Below the pieces are notes generated by a model that made no database searches, was not told the origin of the DNA, and was given only the letters and a program-made list of their open reading frames with translations. Below, one piece after another: positions 50,956-61,328 of a stretch of DNA of 64,000 nucleotides (position 1 is the first letter of the stretch; each line of letters begins with the position of its first letter). Position numbers and translations under genes: made by a program. The DNA is from Streptomyces celluloflavus (GTDB taxonomy: Bacteria; Actinomycetota; Actinomycetes; Streptomycetales; Streptomycetaceae), in the NCBI GenBank assembly GCA_000720995.1, contig JOEL01000029.1, positions 1-64,000 on the forward strand, in the 5' to 3' direction.

Positions 50956-51507
50956 CTACGCCCCCGGGGGCGCCGCCGCCTGCCGGCACATGGGGCACCG
51001 GTCCGTACCGTCCCATCCGTCCCACCCGAAGGCCGCGGGTGACAGGGACCGTCCCTCAAGCTCTTCGCGTACGGCGACCCGGTACGCCCAGACCGCGCCG
51101 ATGTAGGGGTGGTAGGCGTCATGGAAGGCCGGGGACCTCAGGGAGGCGCCGGCCGCGACGGCGCGTTGCAGGGCGCGGAGCTGCTCGAACATCGCCTGCC
51201 CGGCGCCGGCGACATCGGCGGCCGCGTCGATGAACAGCCTTTCGCGCGCCTCGTATATCCCGGCGTCGCTCAGTGCCGCGCGGGTGACCGTCTCCAGGTC
51301 GGGTTCGGCGGCCGGGTCCTGGGCGATATGGCGTAACCGCGCGTGGCACGTTCCGGCGGCGGTGATGAACTCGATGTACGCCGCGCGTCTGCGGGTTCCG
51401 ACACTGAGGTCGTCATCGTGGCGACGGCGCAGGAAGTCGGCCAGCATCGTGCCGGCGATGGCGATGGAACCACCGCTGACCGTCGCGACGAGTGTGCCCC
51501 AGTCCAC
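50956..51507 (-). CDS. Hypothetical single-helix membrane protein, 183 aa
   Basis: I do not recognise a named family. An N-terminal hydrophobic helix (about residues 5-24, TLVATVSGGSIAIAGTMLAD) is followed by a charged helical domain rich in Arg, Ala and Glu (FLRRRHDDDLSVGTRRRAAY; EARERLFIDAAADVAGAGQA) and a Trp/Asp-rich C-terminus ending in CPMCRQ, a Cys pair that could bind metal. GTG 51505-51507 is the start. Similar short proteins are common in Streptomyces. Confidence 0.7.
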   Translation of the reverse strand: MDWGTLVATVSGGSIAIAGTMLADFLRRRHDDDLSVGTRRRAAYIEFITAAGTCHARLRHIAQDPAAEPDLETVTRAALSDAGIYEARERLFIDAAADVAGAGQAMFEQLRALQRAVAAGASLRSPAFHDAYHPYIGAVWAYRVAVREELEGRSLSPAAFGWDGWDGTDRCPMCRQAAAPPGA

Positions 51508-51845
51508 GGTCTGCCCCCAGCGATCCCGACGTCGGAGCCTGGAATCTACGCGCAGCCGGTCGCGGAGAACAAGAGCTGGTCAGGGAGGTGCCCGAGGCAT
51601 ACGGCCGGGATCGGGAGGAGCGGCGGTGAGCTCCGCGGCGCGCCCGTGGCCGACCCACTCACCTTGAGGTAAGTACGCACAAAATAGTGGGTACTTGTCC
51701 GCATTCGCTCGCCCGTCAAGACTGGTGAGGCGACCGCGGCACAAGGGCCGTGAACCGAGAGCCGTGAACTGTGCTCCGAGGGCTGCGCGCTGGAGCGGTG
51801 GTCGCTTTCCCCTCACCCCTCCCTCTCTCTATGGAGTTTCTGTTC

Positions 51846-52712
51846 ATGAAGAACGATGTGGCGGTCCTCGGGCTCGGCAGCATGGGCGCAGCGCTCGCGG
51901 ACGCGCTGCTCGCGGCGGGGCACCGGGTGACGGTGTGGAACCGTACGGCCGCCAGGGCCGACGGGCTCGTCGAGCGGGGTGCGCACCGGGCGGACTCCGT
52001 GTCCGAGGCGGTGGCCGCCGCCGAACTGGTCATCGTCTGCATCCTGGACTACGCCGATGTCGGCACGCTGCTGGAGCAGCAGGCGGGCGAGGCGCTGGCG
52101 GGGCGCGTCGTCGTCAACGTCACCAATGGTTCGCCCGAGGACGGCCGTGCCATGGCGGCGCGGGTGGCGGCGCTCGGGGCCGAATACCTCGACGGCGGCA
52201 TCATGGCGGTCCCGGCGCTCATCGGGCGGCCCGAGGCTTTCGTCCTCTACAGCGGCTCGACCAAGGCGTTCGAGGCGCACCGCGGCACGCTGGACTCCTT
52301 CGCCCGCAGCCACTACCTGGGGGAGGACCCCGGTCTGGCGCCGCTGAACGACCTCGCCCTGCTCAGCGGCATGTACGGCATGTTCGGCGGCTTCCTGCAC
52401 GCGGCGGCGCTGGTGCGGTCGGCGGGCGGTTCCGTCGCGGAGTTCACCACGACGCTGCTGGTGCCGTGGCTGCACGCGATGTCCGGCGCCCTGCCCGCGA
52501 TGGCGGCGCAGACCGACTCCGGCGAGTACGCCACCACCGGGTCCAACCTCGCCATGCAGGTCTCGCACGACGCCCTCGGCGAGGTGAGCCGGGACCAGGG
52601 CGTCAGCCCGGAACTGTGGGAGCCGATCCACTCCCTGATGACGCGCCGGGTGGCCGACGGCCACGGGGACGAGGACGTGGCGAGCGTGGTGGAACTGCTG
52701 CACCGACGCTGA
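51846..52712 (+). CDS. NAD(P)-dependent 6-phosphogluconate-dehydrogenase-like / imine reductase-type oxidoreductase
   Basis: This 288-residue dehydrogenase has Rossmann motif VAVLGLGSMGAALADALLAA, VTVWNRTAARADGL (NADP-type Arg), VNVTNGSPEDGRAMAARVAA and a substrate segment YLDGGIMAVPALIGRPEAFV. The C-terminal helical domain (PLNDLALLSGMYGMFGGFLH) is of the imine-reductase subgroup rather than hydroxyisobutyrate dehydrogenase, where a Lys is expected. ATG 51846 follows GGAG. It is transcribed alone, converging on the TetR gene to the right. Confidence 0.88.
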   Translation: MKNDVAVLGLGSMGAALADALLAAGHRVTVWNRTAARADGLVERGAHRADSVSEAVAAAELVIVCILDYADVGTLLEQQAGEALAGRVVVNVTNGSPEDGRAMAARVAALGAEYLDGGIMAVPALIGRPEAFVLYSGSTKAFEAHRGTLDSFARSHYLGEDPGLAPLNDLALLSGMYGMFGGFLHAAALVRSAGGSVAEFTTTLLVPWLHAMSGALPAMAAQTDSGEYATTGSNLAMQVSHDALGEVSRDQGVSPELWEPIHSLMTRRVADGHGDEDVASVVELLHRR

Positions 52713-52775
52713 GGCCGGTGCGGTGCGGTGCCGCGTCGCTGAGGCCGGTGCGCACCGTCGGTCGGGCGGGGGCCT

Positions 52776-53531
52776 TCAGATGCCCATGCGGGCGGCGATA
52801 CCGTCCAGCACGCTGTCCAGACCGGTCTCGAAGCGCCACAGCGGGTCGTCCTTGTGGATTCCGTCGTGGAGGTAGCGGTGGTAGGTCGGGTAGCGGCCGG
52901 TGTCCATCAGGTAGCGCATCTGCGGGGCGAAGGCGGTCCGCAGGTCGTCGTTGGTGGTCCAGCCTTCTTCCTGCATCAGCAGGTAATGGGCGCACTCGGC
53001 CGAAACCGCCCCGTGTACATAGCAGTTGACGGTGCCCACGACGGCCATCATCGCGTCGATGTCCAGGCCGAGGCCGTCCAGGGACGACAGCGCACGCTCG
53101 GCCGCGGCGATCCGGTTGGGGGTCAGCGCGCGCAGCACCTGGGGTGAGGAGATCTGGATGAGCCAGGGGTGGCGCAGCACGATCTCGCGGTTTCGGAGGG
53201 CGCCGGTGCGCAGGACGTCGCGCCAGTTGTCGATGTCGTCGGCGGGCTTCAGGTCTGCGTAGACCGCGTCGGTCATCAGGTCCAGGAGGTCGCTCTTGCC
53301 GGAGACGTAGCGGTAGGCGGCCATCGGTGCGACGCCCAGCTCGGTGGCGAGCCGCCGCATGGTCACGGCGTCGATGCCCTCGGTGTCGGCGATCCGGATG
53401 CCGGCCGCGGCGATCTTCTGCGGGGTCAGCGTCGTACGCGGGGCCGGTGCGGGGCGCTCCAGCCGCTCCCAGAGGGAGACCGGTGCCGGGTCCGGGCCGG
53501 GGGCGGATGGCTGCGCTTTCTGCCTGGCCAT
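52776..53531 (-). CDS. TetR-family regulator (TetR_C tetracycline-repressor-like)
   Basis: A 251-residue repressor: helix-turn-helix LTPQKIAAAGIRIADTEGID, AVTMRRLATELGVAPMAAYR (then YVSGKSDLLDLMTDAV), with a long C-terminal ligand domain. The first ~30 residues are Pro/Ala-rich. It is divergent from the DHA2 exporter at 53763; the 231-base intergenic region is packed with inverted repeats (53561-53630) that are probably its operators. Expected role: repress the exporter and itself until a drug-like ligand binds. Confidence 0.92.
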   Translation of the reverse strand: MARQKAQPSAPGPDPAPVSLWERLERPAPAPRTTLTPQKIAAAGIRIADTEGIDAVTMRRLATELGVAPMAAYRYVSGKSDLLDLMTDAVYADLKPADDIDNWRDVLRTGALRNREIVLRHPWLIQISSPQVLRALTPNRIAAAERALSSLDGLGLDIDAMMAVVGTVNCYVHGAVSAECAHYLLMQEEGWTTNDDLRTAFAPQMRYLMDTGRYPTYHRYLHDGIHKDDPLWRFETGLDSVLDGIAARMGI

Positions 53532-53560
53532 GGGTCTCGATTCCTTCCCGCAGGGTGTGC

Positions 53561-53630
53561 GTACAACGTATCAGTGGTAGACGACGTACACGGCGGTGTG
53601 TACGTTGTATCCATTCGATACGGCGTACAC
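53561..53630. promoter_or_regulatory. TetR operator array between regulator and exporter
   Basis: Three copies of a GTAC(R)(W)(Y)GTATC-like element are visible: GTACAACGTATC at 53561-53572, GTACGTTGTATC at 53600-53611 and, inverted, GATACGGCGTAC at 53617-53628. Overlapping them is a perfect palindrome with 8-bp arms ACGTACAC (53584-53591) and GTGTACGT (53598-53605). The second and third copies form a 14-bp-arm inverted repeat with two mismatched pairs. Multiple nested dyads suggest cooperative TetR binding. Confidence 0.75.
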
Positions 53631-53666
53631 ACGGGCGGTGGGCGCACGCGGCCTCGCGGCATCCGA

Positions 53667-53720
53667 TGACGTCCGACGACGCGCAATGGCGTGCGGTGAC
53701 GTCGGACGACGCGCGATGAC
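53667..53720. repeat. Direct repeat TGACGTC(S)GACGACGCGC
   Basis: TGACGTCCGACGACGCGCAA at about 53667 recurs as TGACGTCGGACGACGCGCGA at about 53698 (31-base period), in the leader of the exporter gene. Short GATGACGC words continue to 53735. No known role. Confidence 0.55.
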
Positions 53721-53729
53721 ACGAGATGA

Positions 53730-55361
<1,632 letters not shown>

Positions 55362-55441
55362 CGCCGACTGGCTGCCGTCCGTCCGTACGCCGTCCGCCCG
55401 TACGTCGTCCCGGCGGCGTCAGCCGGTACGCGGCCCGTTGG

Positions 55442-56620
55442 TCAGGCCGATTCGTAGGTGCGGGCGGGCGACGGCGCCCGGCCGTCTTCCGCCGCGGGGG
55501 GCGCGCTGGGCGGGGGTGGTGCGGCGGGCCGGGCGTGCCTGCGGCGTGGTGCGACGTGGCGGCGGACGTCGTCGATGCCTCGCCGCATGGTGTCGCGGAG
55601 CCACTTGCCGAGGGGCCGTTCGACGATCCGGTGGATGAGCCAGGCGGTGAGCAGCATGAGCGCGGTCACCGAGGCCACCAGGACCGGGGCGGGGAGCCTG
55701 TTCCGGAAGTGGTGGATGAGGGTCATGCCGATGTTCAGGTGGATGAGGTAGAGCGGGTAGGTGAGCGCTCCCGCGGTGGTGAGCCACTTCCACCGGATCC
55801 GGTCGCAGGCGCCGAGCGCGATGGCGCCGACGAGGGCGAAGGCGGTGATGATGACGGTGCGGGCGGGCCAGGTGGGCAGGGCCTCCGCAGCGGCCTTGCC
55901 GACGCTGGTGGCCAGGCGGTAGGGGATGTAGCGCTGGGCGAGCAGCAGTTGCAGGATCACGATCGCCCACAGGACCGCGTTCGGCCGGTGGCGGCGCATC
56001 AGGTAGAAGGCGATGCCCGCGATGAAGAACGGCGCGTACTGCGGCATCGCGAACGCGGTGAGCAGCGGGGTCTTCAGGACCGGCGCGAGGGCGGCGGCCG
56101 CGGTCCACACCCCGCACAGGATCAGGCAGTTGCGGTAGGTGACGCCGAACAGCACGACCACCGCCACGATCAGGTAGAACTTCAGCTCCACGAAGAGCGT
56201 CCAGTGCACCGGATCGACATTGGGAGTGTTGTTGCCGCCCTGCAGCATGGTCAGGTTGGTGATCACCGCGTTCCAGCCGCGGATGGACGTGACCTCCGGC
56301 CACGTCTTCACCACCGCCACGGTGAGCAGGATGCCGGCCCAGTAGGCGGGGAACAGGCGGGAGACGCGGGAGACGGCGAACTCGCCTAACGTGCGGCCCC
56401 ACACGCTCATACAGATGACGAAGCCGCTGATCAGGAAGAAAACCTCCACCCCGAGCCACCCGTACTGGGCCGCTCTGTGGGCGGTGGGGAAAATCGTGTC
56501 CGTCGCATGGCCCCATGGCCGGGCGAGGGCGACGTAGTGGTAGAAGACCACCATCAGTGCGGCCAGCAGCCGCAGTCCGTCGAGTGCGGCAAGCCTGTTC
56601 CCCGAGCGGCGCTCGGCCAT
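55442..56620 (-). CDS. Acyltransferase family 3 (OafA/YrhL-like) membrane protein
   Basis: A 392-residue polytopic O-acyltransferase: RLAALDGLRLLAALMVVFYH with the catalytic His in FYHY, VEVFFLISGFVICMSVWGRT, RVSRLFPAYWAGILL (conserved R-x10-H-like region), and WTLFVELKFYLIVAVVVLFG. About ten helices; a Pro/Arg-rich tail follows. Family members O-acetylate sugars or polysaccharides on the outer membrane face. ATG 56618-56620. The upstream region has a 19-bp dyad at 56724-56742. Confidence 0.88.
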   Translation of the reverse strand: MAERRSGNRLAALDGLRLLAALMVVFYHYVALARPWGHATDTIFPTAHRAAQYGWLGVEVFFLISGFVICMSVWGRTLGEFAVSRVSRLFPAYWAGILLTVAVVKTWPEVTSIRGWNAVITNLTMLQGGNNTPNVDPVHWTLFVELKFYLIVAVVVLFGVTYRNCLILCGVWTAAAALAPVLKTPLLTAFAMPQYAPFFIAGIAFYLMRRHRPNAVLWAIVILQLLLAQRYIPYRLATSVGKAAAEALPTWPARTVIITAFALVGAIALGACDRIRWKWLTTAGALTYPLYLIHLNIGMTLIHHFRNRLPAPVLVASVTALMLLTAWLIHRIVERPLGKWLRDTMRRGIDDVRRHVAPRRRHARPAAPPPPSAPPAAEDGRAPSPARTYESA

Positions 56621-56723
56621 AACGCATCCCCCCAGGCGCCCTGGTCAGGAGCGCTCCACGTCGGAAGAGCCTCACAAGGCGTCAAAACCCGTGAGTAAGT
56701 AGTGTGTTATTCATACTTTCTTG

Positions 56724-56742
56724 GGCAAGTGAGTGACTTGCC
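56724..56742. promoter_or_regulatory. Palindrome GGCAAGT-N5-ACTTGCC upstream of the acyltransferase
   Basis: A perfect 7-bp inverted repeat with 5-base spacer lies about 105 bases upstream of the acyltransferase start, inside an AT-richer segment (56695-56745) that probably holds its promoter. Candidate operator; the regulator is unknown. Confidence 0.5.
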
Positions 56743-56842
56743 ACGGGTGTGTGGTGATGCTCACAGCCGGCAGCGTGAGCGGAATCCGGCGTTTCGGTCC
56801 GCACCGCCCCGGGTGAACTGCGTTCGGTCTGCCAGGTGTGGC

Positions 56843-56879
56843 AAATAAAAGGTGGCCGACCCCCTCGGGACCGGCCACC
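56843..56879 (-). terminator. Rho-independent terminator of the L,D-transpeptidase gene
   Basis: On the minus strand, GGTGGCCG (complement of 56872-56879) pairs with CGGCCACC (complement of 56851-56858), and the run TTTTATTT (complement of 56843-56850) follows immediately. It begins 25 bases after the transpeptidase stop. This is the clearest intrinsic terminator in the window. Confidence 0.9.
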
Positions 56880-56903
56880 ACATCCGTGCTCAGGGCGCGT
56901 CGG

Positions 56904-58235
56904 TCAGGACGCGCTGCCCGCCTTCCACTCCGCCCAGGACAGGTTCCAGCCGTTCAGGCCGTTGTCCGGCTTGACCGTCTTGTCGGGCGAGTTCTTCACG
57001 ATGACGACGTCGCCGACCAGCGAGTTGTCGAAGAACCACTTGCCGGGGGTGTCACCGCCGCCGCCCTTGGCGTCCCGCAGGCCGACGCAGCCGTGGCTGG
57101 TGCCGGCGCGGCCGAAGATCGACGAGTCGCCCCAGTAGTTGCCGTGGATGAACGTGCCGGAGGACGACAGGCGCATGGCGTGCGGGACGTCCTTGATGTC
57201 GTACTCGCCGCCGAAACCGACCGTTGAGCCGTCCATCCGGGTCTGGGTGAACTTCTCCGAGATCACCATCTGGCCGTTGTAGGTGGGGTGATCGGCGCTG
57301 CCGCCGGAGATCGGGATGGACTTGAGGGTCTTGCCGTCCCGCTGGATCGTCATGGTCTGGGTGTTCATGTCGACCGTGGAGACCTGGGAGCGCCCGATGG
57401 TGAAGGAGACCGTCTTGGACTGCACACCGGTGATGCCGCTGCCGCCCTTCACACCGTCCAGGTCGATCTTCATGGTGACCTTGGAGCCGGCCTTCCAGTA
57501 GTTCTCCGGACGGAAGTCCAGGCGCTGGTCGCCGAACCAGTGGCCGACGACCTCCTGGCCGCCGCTGGACGACACCGTGATGTGGGACTGGACGTCCTTC
57601 TTGTTCGTGATCCGCTTGTCGAAGTTGAAGGACACCGGCATGCCGACGCCGACGGTCTTGCCGCCGTCGGGGGTGTAGCTGCCGATGAAGCTGTTGGCGT
57701 TGGAGACCGTGGTGAACGTGGAGTTCTCGGTCGCCGAACGGCCCTTGTCGTCCTTGGCGTTCGCCACCAGCTTGTACTTGGTGCCGCGCTCCAGCTGGGC
57801 CTTGGGCTTCCAGGAGGAGCCGTCGGGCGATATGGCACCGGCCACGTCGGCGCCCGAGTCGGCCACGGTGAGCTTCACATCCGTCAGCTTGCCGCCGGTG
57901 ACCTGCACCCCGGTGTCGTTGATGCTGGCGTCGGTGCCGCCGTTCTTGGCCGAGACCTTGATCTTGGCGTCGGAGGCGTCCTTGGCGGCCGCCGCGTCCG
58001 CACCCGCCTGGCCGTTCTTCCCGTCGTCGTGGCCGCCCGCCTCGGCGCTGCCGCCGCACGCCGACAGGGTCAGCGCGCCCGCCGCGAGCAGCGCCGTCGC
58101 GGCCATGGTGCGACGCAGCCGGCGGGAGCGGCGGGGGGCGCCCGGCTCCTGCTGCCCGTGCGGCTGGAGGAGCTGGTGCGGGGTGCGGGACCGAGCGGGC
58201 GCGGAGGTGTCCGGCGATGTCACGAGCTGCTCCAT
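56904..58235 (-). CDS. L,D-transpeptidase lipoprotein (Ldt with Ig-like domains, YkuD)
   Basis: This 443-residue exported lipoprotein has an unusually long basic N-region and lipobox LSAC (Cys60). An Asp/Ala-rich linker and two Ig-like domains follow (about 95-180 and 185-285). The catalytic YkuD domain (about 290-420) has SGTFIHGNYWGD and TSHGCVGLRDA, the HxGxx...SHGCxxL motif with nucleophile Cys. Such enzymes form 3-3 peptidoglycan cross-links, as LdtMt2 does. ATG 58233-58235 is used; a TTG two codons upstream is possible. No clear ribosome site. Monocistronic, ended by the terminator at 56843-56879. Confidence 0.93.
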   Translation of the reverse strand: MEQLVTSPDTSAPARSRTPHQLLQPHGQQEPGAPRRSRRLRRTMAATALLAAGALTLSACGGSAEAGGHDDGKNGQAGADAAAAKDASDAKIKVSAKNGGTDASINDTGVQVTGGKLTDVKLTVADSGADVAGAISPDGSSWKPKAQLERGTKYKLVANAKDDKGRSATENSTFTTVSNANSFIGSYTPDGGKTVGVGMPVSFNFDKRITNKKDVQSHITVSSSGGQEVVGHWFGDQRLDFRPENYWKAGSKVTMKIDLDGVKGGSGITGVQSKTVSFTIGRSQVSTVDMNTQTMTIQRDGKTLKSIPISGGSADHPTYNGQMVISEKFTQTRMDGSTVGFGGEYDIKDVPHAMRLSSSGTFIHGNYWGDSSIFGRAGTSHGCVGLRDAKGGGGDTPGKWFFDNSLVGDVVIVKNSPDKTVKPDNGLNGWNLSWAEWKAGSAS

Positions 58236-58318
58236 ATACAAGGGTGTGGTGATTCCGTGCTGGTAAACAGCACCTACTGGCTGGTTTGGTTGCGAATGGC
58301 ACTACCTTGTGGCCAAGG

Positions 58319-59560
58319 TCACATTAGCGGGGGCAGTGGTTGGTCGGACGGTCCGGACAGCCAGGTTCGCAGCGGCGTGCCGTGCTCGTCCAGGCGGGGT
58401 GGGGCGAAAGGTTGCGTGACCGGTGTCCCGGACAGTCGCAGCGGACTGCGGACTTGGGGAATCCGGCCGTCTCCGATGGTAGCGACCGGGTCGAGCCCGA
58501 GTCGCGCCGCCAACTCCAGTGCCTCGGAGAGGGTGTTGACCGGCCCGCACGGCACGGACACGGCGCCGAGGCGAGCTGTCCATCCTTGCGGTGTATCGGC
58601 CGCCAAGCACTCTTCGAGCGCTTTGACAAGATCTGTTCGATTTTGTACGCGGTCCTGATTGCGGCGGAACCGGGTGTCCTCGGCGAGTCCGGGCGCACCC
58701 AGCACCTCGGTGAGCGCCCGGAACTGACGGTCATTCCCGACCGCCACCGCGAGCAGCCCGCCCCGGCAGGCCAGCGTCTCGTACGGGGCGATGCTCGGGT
58801 GCCGGTTGCCCATCGGCCCCGGATCGCGCCCGGTGGCCAGGTGGCCGGACGCCTGGTTGACGAGCGAGCCGAGGAGGGACGAGAGCAGGTTGACCTCGAC
58901 CGACTGGCCCACACCGGTCCGGTCGCGGTGGCGCAGGGCCGCGAGGATGCCGGTGACGGCGTCCTTGGCGGTCAGTACGTCCACCAGGGCGACGCCCGCC
59001 TTCAGGGGCGTACCGCCGGGCTCGCCGGTGATGCTCATCAGCCCGCCGACGGCCTGCACCACGAAGTCGTAGCCCGGCAGCCGGGCGCCCTCGCCGGAGC
59101 CGAAGCCGGTGATCGTGCAGTGGATCAGACCGGGGTGGGCGGCGCGGGTGGCGGCGGGGTCCAGACCGTACTTGGCGAGCGCCCCGGGGCGGAAGTTCTC
59201 GATCAGGATGTCCGCCCGGCGGGCCAGTTCGCGGGCGGCCGCCGCATCGTCCGGATCGCCGAGATCCAGGGCCAGGCCGCGTTTGGAGCGGTTGGCGGCG
59301 TCGAAGTAGGCGGCGGTGCCGTCCGCCGCGAACGGCGGGCCCCAGGCGCGGGTGTCGTCGCCGGTCCCGGGCCGCTCCACCTTGATCACCTCGGCACCGA
59401 GGTCGGCGAGCGTCGCGGCGGCCAGCGGCCCGGCCAGCACCCGGCTGAAGTCGGCGACGAGGACGCCGTCCAGCGCGCGGGCGGGGGCCGGGGTCCGCTC
59501 CGGGCCGGCGGACGGCTCCGGCGGGAGCGGCTGAGGCTGCGGCACGTGCGTACTCCTCAC
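58319..59560 (-). CDS. Family III CoA-transferase (CaiB/BaiF)
   Basis: This 413-residue enzyme has VLVADFSRVLAGPLAAATLA, DLGAEVIKVERPGTGDDTRA, FDAANRSKRGLALDLGDP, the catalytic Asp in LPGYDFVVQAVGGLMSITGE, GTPLKAGVALVDVLTAKDAV and C-terminal CGPVNTLSEALE. These are typical formyl-/carnitine-/succinyl-type CoA-transferases. The codon use around 58600-58670 is less GC-rich than the rest. Start taken at 59558-59560 (GTG), with the fold beginning about residue 28. Substrate unknown; it is remote from the other CoA-transferase at 14.2 kb. Confidence 0.9.
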   Translation of the reverse strand: MRSTHVPQPQPLPPEPSAGPERTPAPARALDGVLVADFSRVLAGPLAAATLADLGAEVIKVERPGTGDDTRAWGPPFAADGTAAYFDAANRSKRGLALDLGDPDDAAAARELARRADILIENFRPGALAKYGLDPAATRAAHPGLIHCTITGFGSGEGARLPGYDFVVQAVGGLMSITGEPGGTPLKAGVALVDVLTAKDAVTGILAALRHRDRTGVGQSVEVNLLSSLLGSLVNQASGHLATGRDPGPMGNRHPSIAPYETLACRGGLLAVAVGNDRQFRALTEVLGAPGLAEDTRFRRNQDRVQNRTDLVKALEECLAADTPQGWTARLGAVSVPCGPVNTLSEALELAARLGLDPVATIGDGRIPQVRSPLRLSGTPVTQPFAPPRLDEHGTPLRTWLSGPSDQPLPPLM

Positions 59561-59754
59561 GTCGCGTACGGTGTGCCGTCATCGTCGGGGGGCGCCCCCG
59601 CCGCCGGAAGCCTCCGGGGTGTCCAAGGGGGCGGGCCGGAATCTGCCGCGGCGGAGGGGTGCGCGGGGCGGGCGGGGGAAGGCGGCGAGGGGCCGCGGGC
59701 CGCGGTGCCGGGGCATGGCGGGAAAGTGGCGAAATGTCTTAGGAATTAGGTAAC

Positions 59755-59774
59755 TTGGGGACTTAGGTCCCAAG
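59755..59774. promoter_or_regulatory. DosR/OsdR-like box TTGGGGACTTAGGTCCCAAG
   Basis: The 20 bases match the actinobacterial DevR/DosR consensus TTSGGGACTWWAGTCCCSAA at most positions (both GGGAC/GTCCC cores intact, three deviations). It lies 75 bases upstream of the small membrane gene at 59849, a plausible activator position. Streptomyces has an orthologous hypoxia/development regulator (OsdR). Confidence 0.6.
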
Positions 59775-59848
59775 ATCCCCTGTCGGAAGTCCCGCACCGT
59801 GGTGTCTACTGGGACGCACCCCACGCCTCGCCCGTCCTGGAGGACCGC

Positions 59849-60109
59849 ATGCCCACCGCCGTCTCGATTCTCCAGCAGATCGGCCTCGCCGTGCTGTTCG
59901 CCGCGACGGTCGTCTGGGTCATCGGACTGCTCAAGCTGACCCGGCACGAAGGGTTCGAGGCGGCGCCCCGGCAGGGGCAGCGGCAGCTGCTCGACGGAGT
60001 GCCGCGGCAGACGGGGCCGCTCGGCCCGCCGGCCGAGAGCGTGGAGCTGAGCGCCGCCGAGCGCGAGGCGTTCGAGGGCCTCGTACGGCAGCTGACGAGC
60101 AGGTACTGA
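59849..60109 (+). CDS. Small single-helix membrane protein, 86 aa
   Basis: The 86-residue product has one N-terminal membrane helix (about residues 8-28, IGLAVLFAATVVWVIGLLKL) and a hydrophilic tail with a C-terminal helix (SAAEREAFEGLVRQLTSRY). No known domain. ATG 59849 has GAGGA a few bases upstream. The DosR/OsdR-like box at 59755-59774 suggests induction by hypoxia or redox stress. It is divergent from the CoA-transferase gene. Confidence 0.72.
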   Translation: MPTAVSILQQIGLAVLFAATVVWVIGLLKLTRHEGFEAAPRQGQRQLLDGVPRQTGPLGPPAESVELSAAEREAFEGLVRQLTSRY

Positions 60110-60321
60110 GACCGCCGGGCCACGGGCGAGGGGCCGTACGCGAGGGTCGTACGCGATGCGCCGCCGGTCCGCCGGACGGGGACGGTCGTGCGGAGCCCGG
60201 TTCACCGTGGGACCGGCTTCCCGTCCCCCTGAAAGCAGCCTCTGAACGTCGCCCCCGGACCGTGCTTTCCGTATCGCGTACGGCCCTTGAGGGCCCCCGG
60301 CGGGAGTGGTTCACTTCCCCG

Positions 60322-61116
60322 GTGAACGACGAGGCAGGCGCATCCGAGGAACTCGGCCCGGTGGTCAGCAGGCATCCGGTGGCCAACCAGAAACGCTGGG
60401 CGAACGCCGGCTGGGCGCTGGTGATCGGCGTCCTCACCGGCTGGGTGGGCCTGTGGGGCCTGGTCAGCACCGGCGGGGACGGGTTGGCCGGCAGCCGTAA
60501 GGCGGTCGGTGTGCTGCTCGGCCTCGGCCTGTCCGGCCTGTTCATCGCGGTGACGCAGACCGTCCGGGCGGTGCGCGGCGGGCCGGCGGAGTACTTCGAG
60601 GTGCGTGAGCGCGGAGTGGTGTACGGCTCCCGGCGGGGGACCGCGGGCTGGTCCTGGGACCAGGTCGCCACGATCACCATGGGCGGCACCGACACGGAGA
60701 ACGGCGTCACCCGGCGGCTGGGTACGGGGTACCGCTGCCTGCTCCGGTTCGCCGACGGCCGGCGGGCGCGGGTGGACGGGCTCGCCGAGCAGCACGTGGC
60801 GCTGGGTATCGCGGTGCTGAGCAACTGCCCCGACGCGCCCCGGCTCACCGGCGGCGAGTGGCAGCGCCGGTGGGGCGGTTGGCTGCTGGCGGCCGCCGCG
60901 GCATGCCTGGCCGCGATCGCCGCCATGATCCTTTACCTCGTGGGCCACCCGGACCGCGAGCAAGTGACCGTCGACTCCCGGGGGCTGACCACGGAGCACT
61001 TCGTGCCGGGCGTCAGCGAAACCGGGGTGGCCGTGCTGATGCTCGGCATGCTGGCGTGCCTGGTCGCCGCCATCACCTTCGTCGTGCTGTTCGTGCGGGG
61101 CCGGCGGGGTTACTGA
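60322..61116 (+). CDS. Hypothetical membrane protein, 264 aa (four helices)
   Basis: Hydrophobic segments lie near residues 25-47, 60-78, 185-207 and 235-258. Between helices 2 and 3 is a PH-like/DUF3093-type soluble stretch: EYFEVRERGVVYGSRRGTAG, WSWDQVATITMGG and RCLLRFADGRRARVDGLAEQ, resembling a beta-rich domain that many actinobacterial membrane proteins share. The GTG at 60322 is the most likely start; the ribosome site is not obvious. I cannot assign a function. Confidence 0.72.
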   Translation: MNDEAGASEELGPVVSRHPVANQKRWANAGWALVIGVLTGWVGLWGLVSTGGDGLAGSRKAVGVLLGLGLSGLFIAVTQTVRAVRGGPAEYFEVRERGVVYGSRRGTAGWSWDQVATITMGGTDTENGVTRRLGTGYRCLLRFADGRRARVDGLAEQHVALGIAVLSNCPDAPRLTGGEWQRRWGGWLLAAAAACLAAIAAMILYLVGHPDREQVTVDSRGLTTEHFVPGVSETGVAVLMLGMLACLVAAITFVVLFVRGRRGY

Positions 61117-61328
61117 GCGCGCCGCCGCGGGTTCGCGCGGCCACGGCGGCATCCGCCCGCGGCGAAACCGTCCGACGCACCGTCACCGCGGACAGGCGTG
61201 CCGGTCCGCCTGCCCCGGTTCCCCTCGCCCCACCCCGCCCCGGACGGCGCGCCGTCCGCCCCCTGCCGACGCGCACCGCGGCCCTTCCGACGCCACCGTC
61301 GCGCGTACCGGACGGCACCCTCGCGGTC
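61117..61328. other. Short gap between convergent genes
   Basis: About 210 bases of very GC-rich DNA with no supported gene and no clear stem-loop. Confidence 0.45.
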
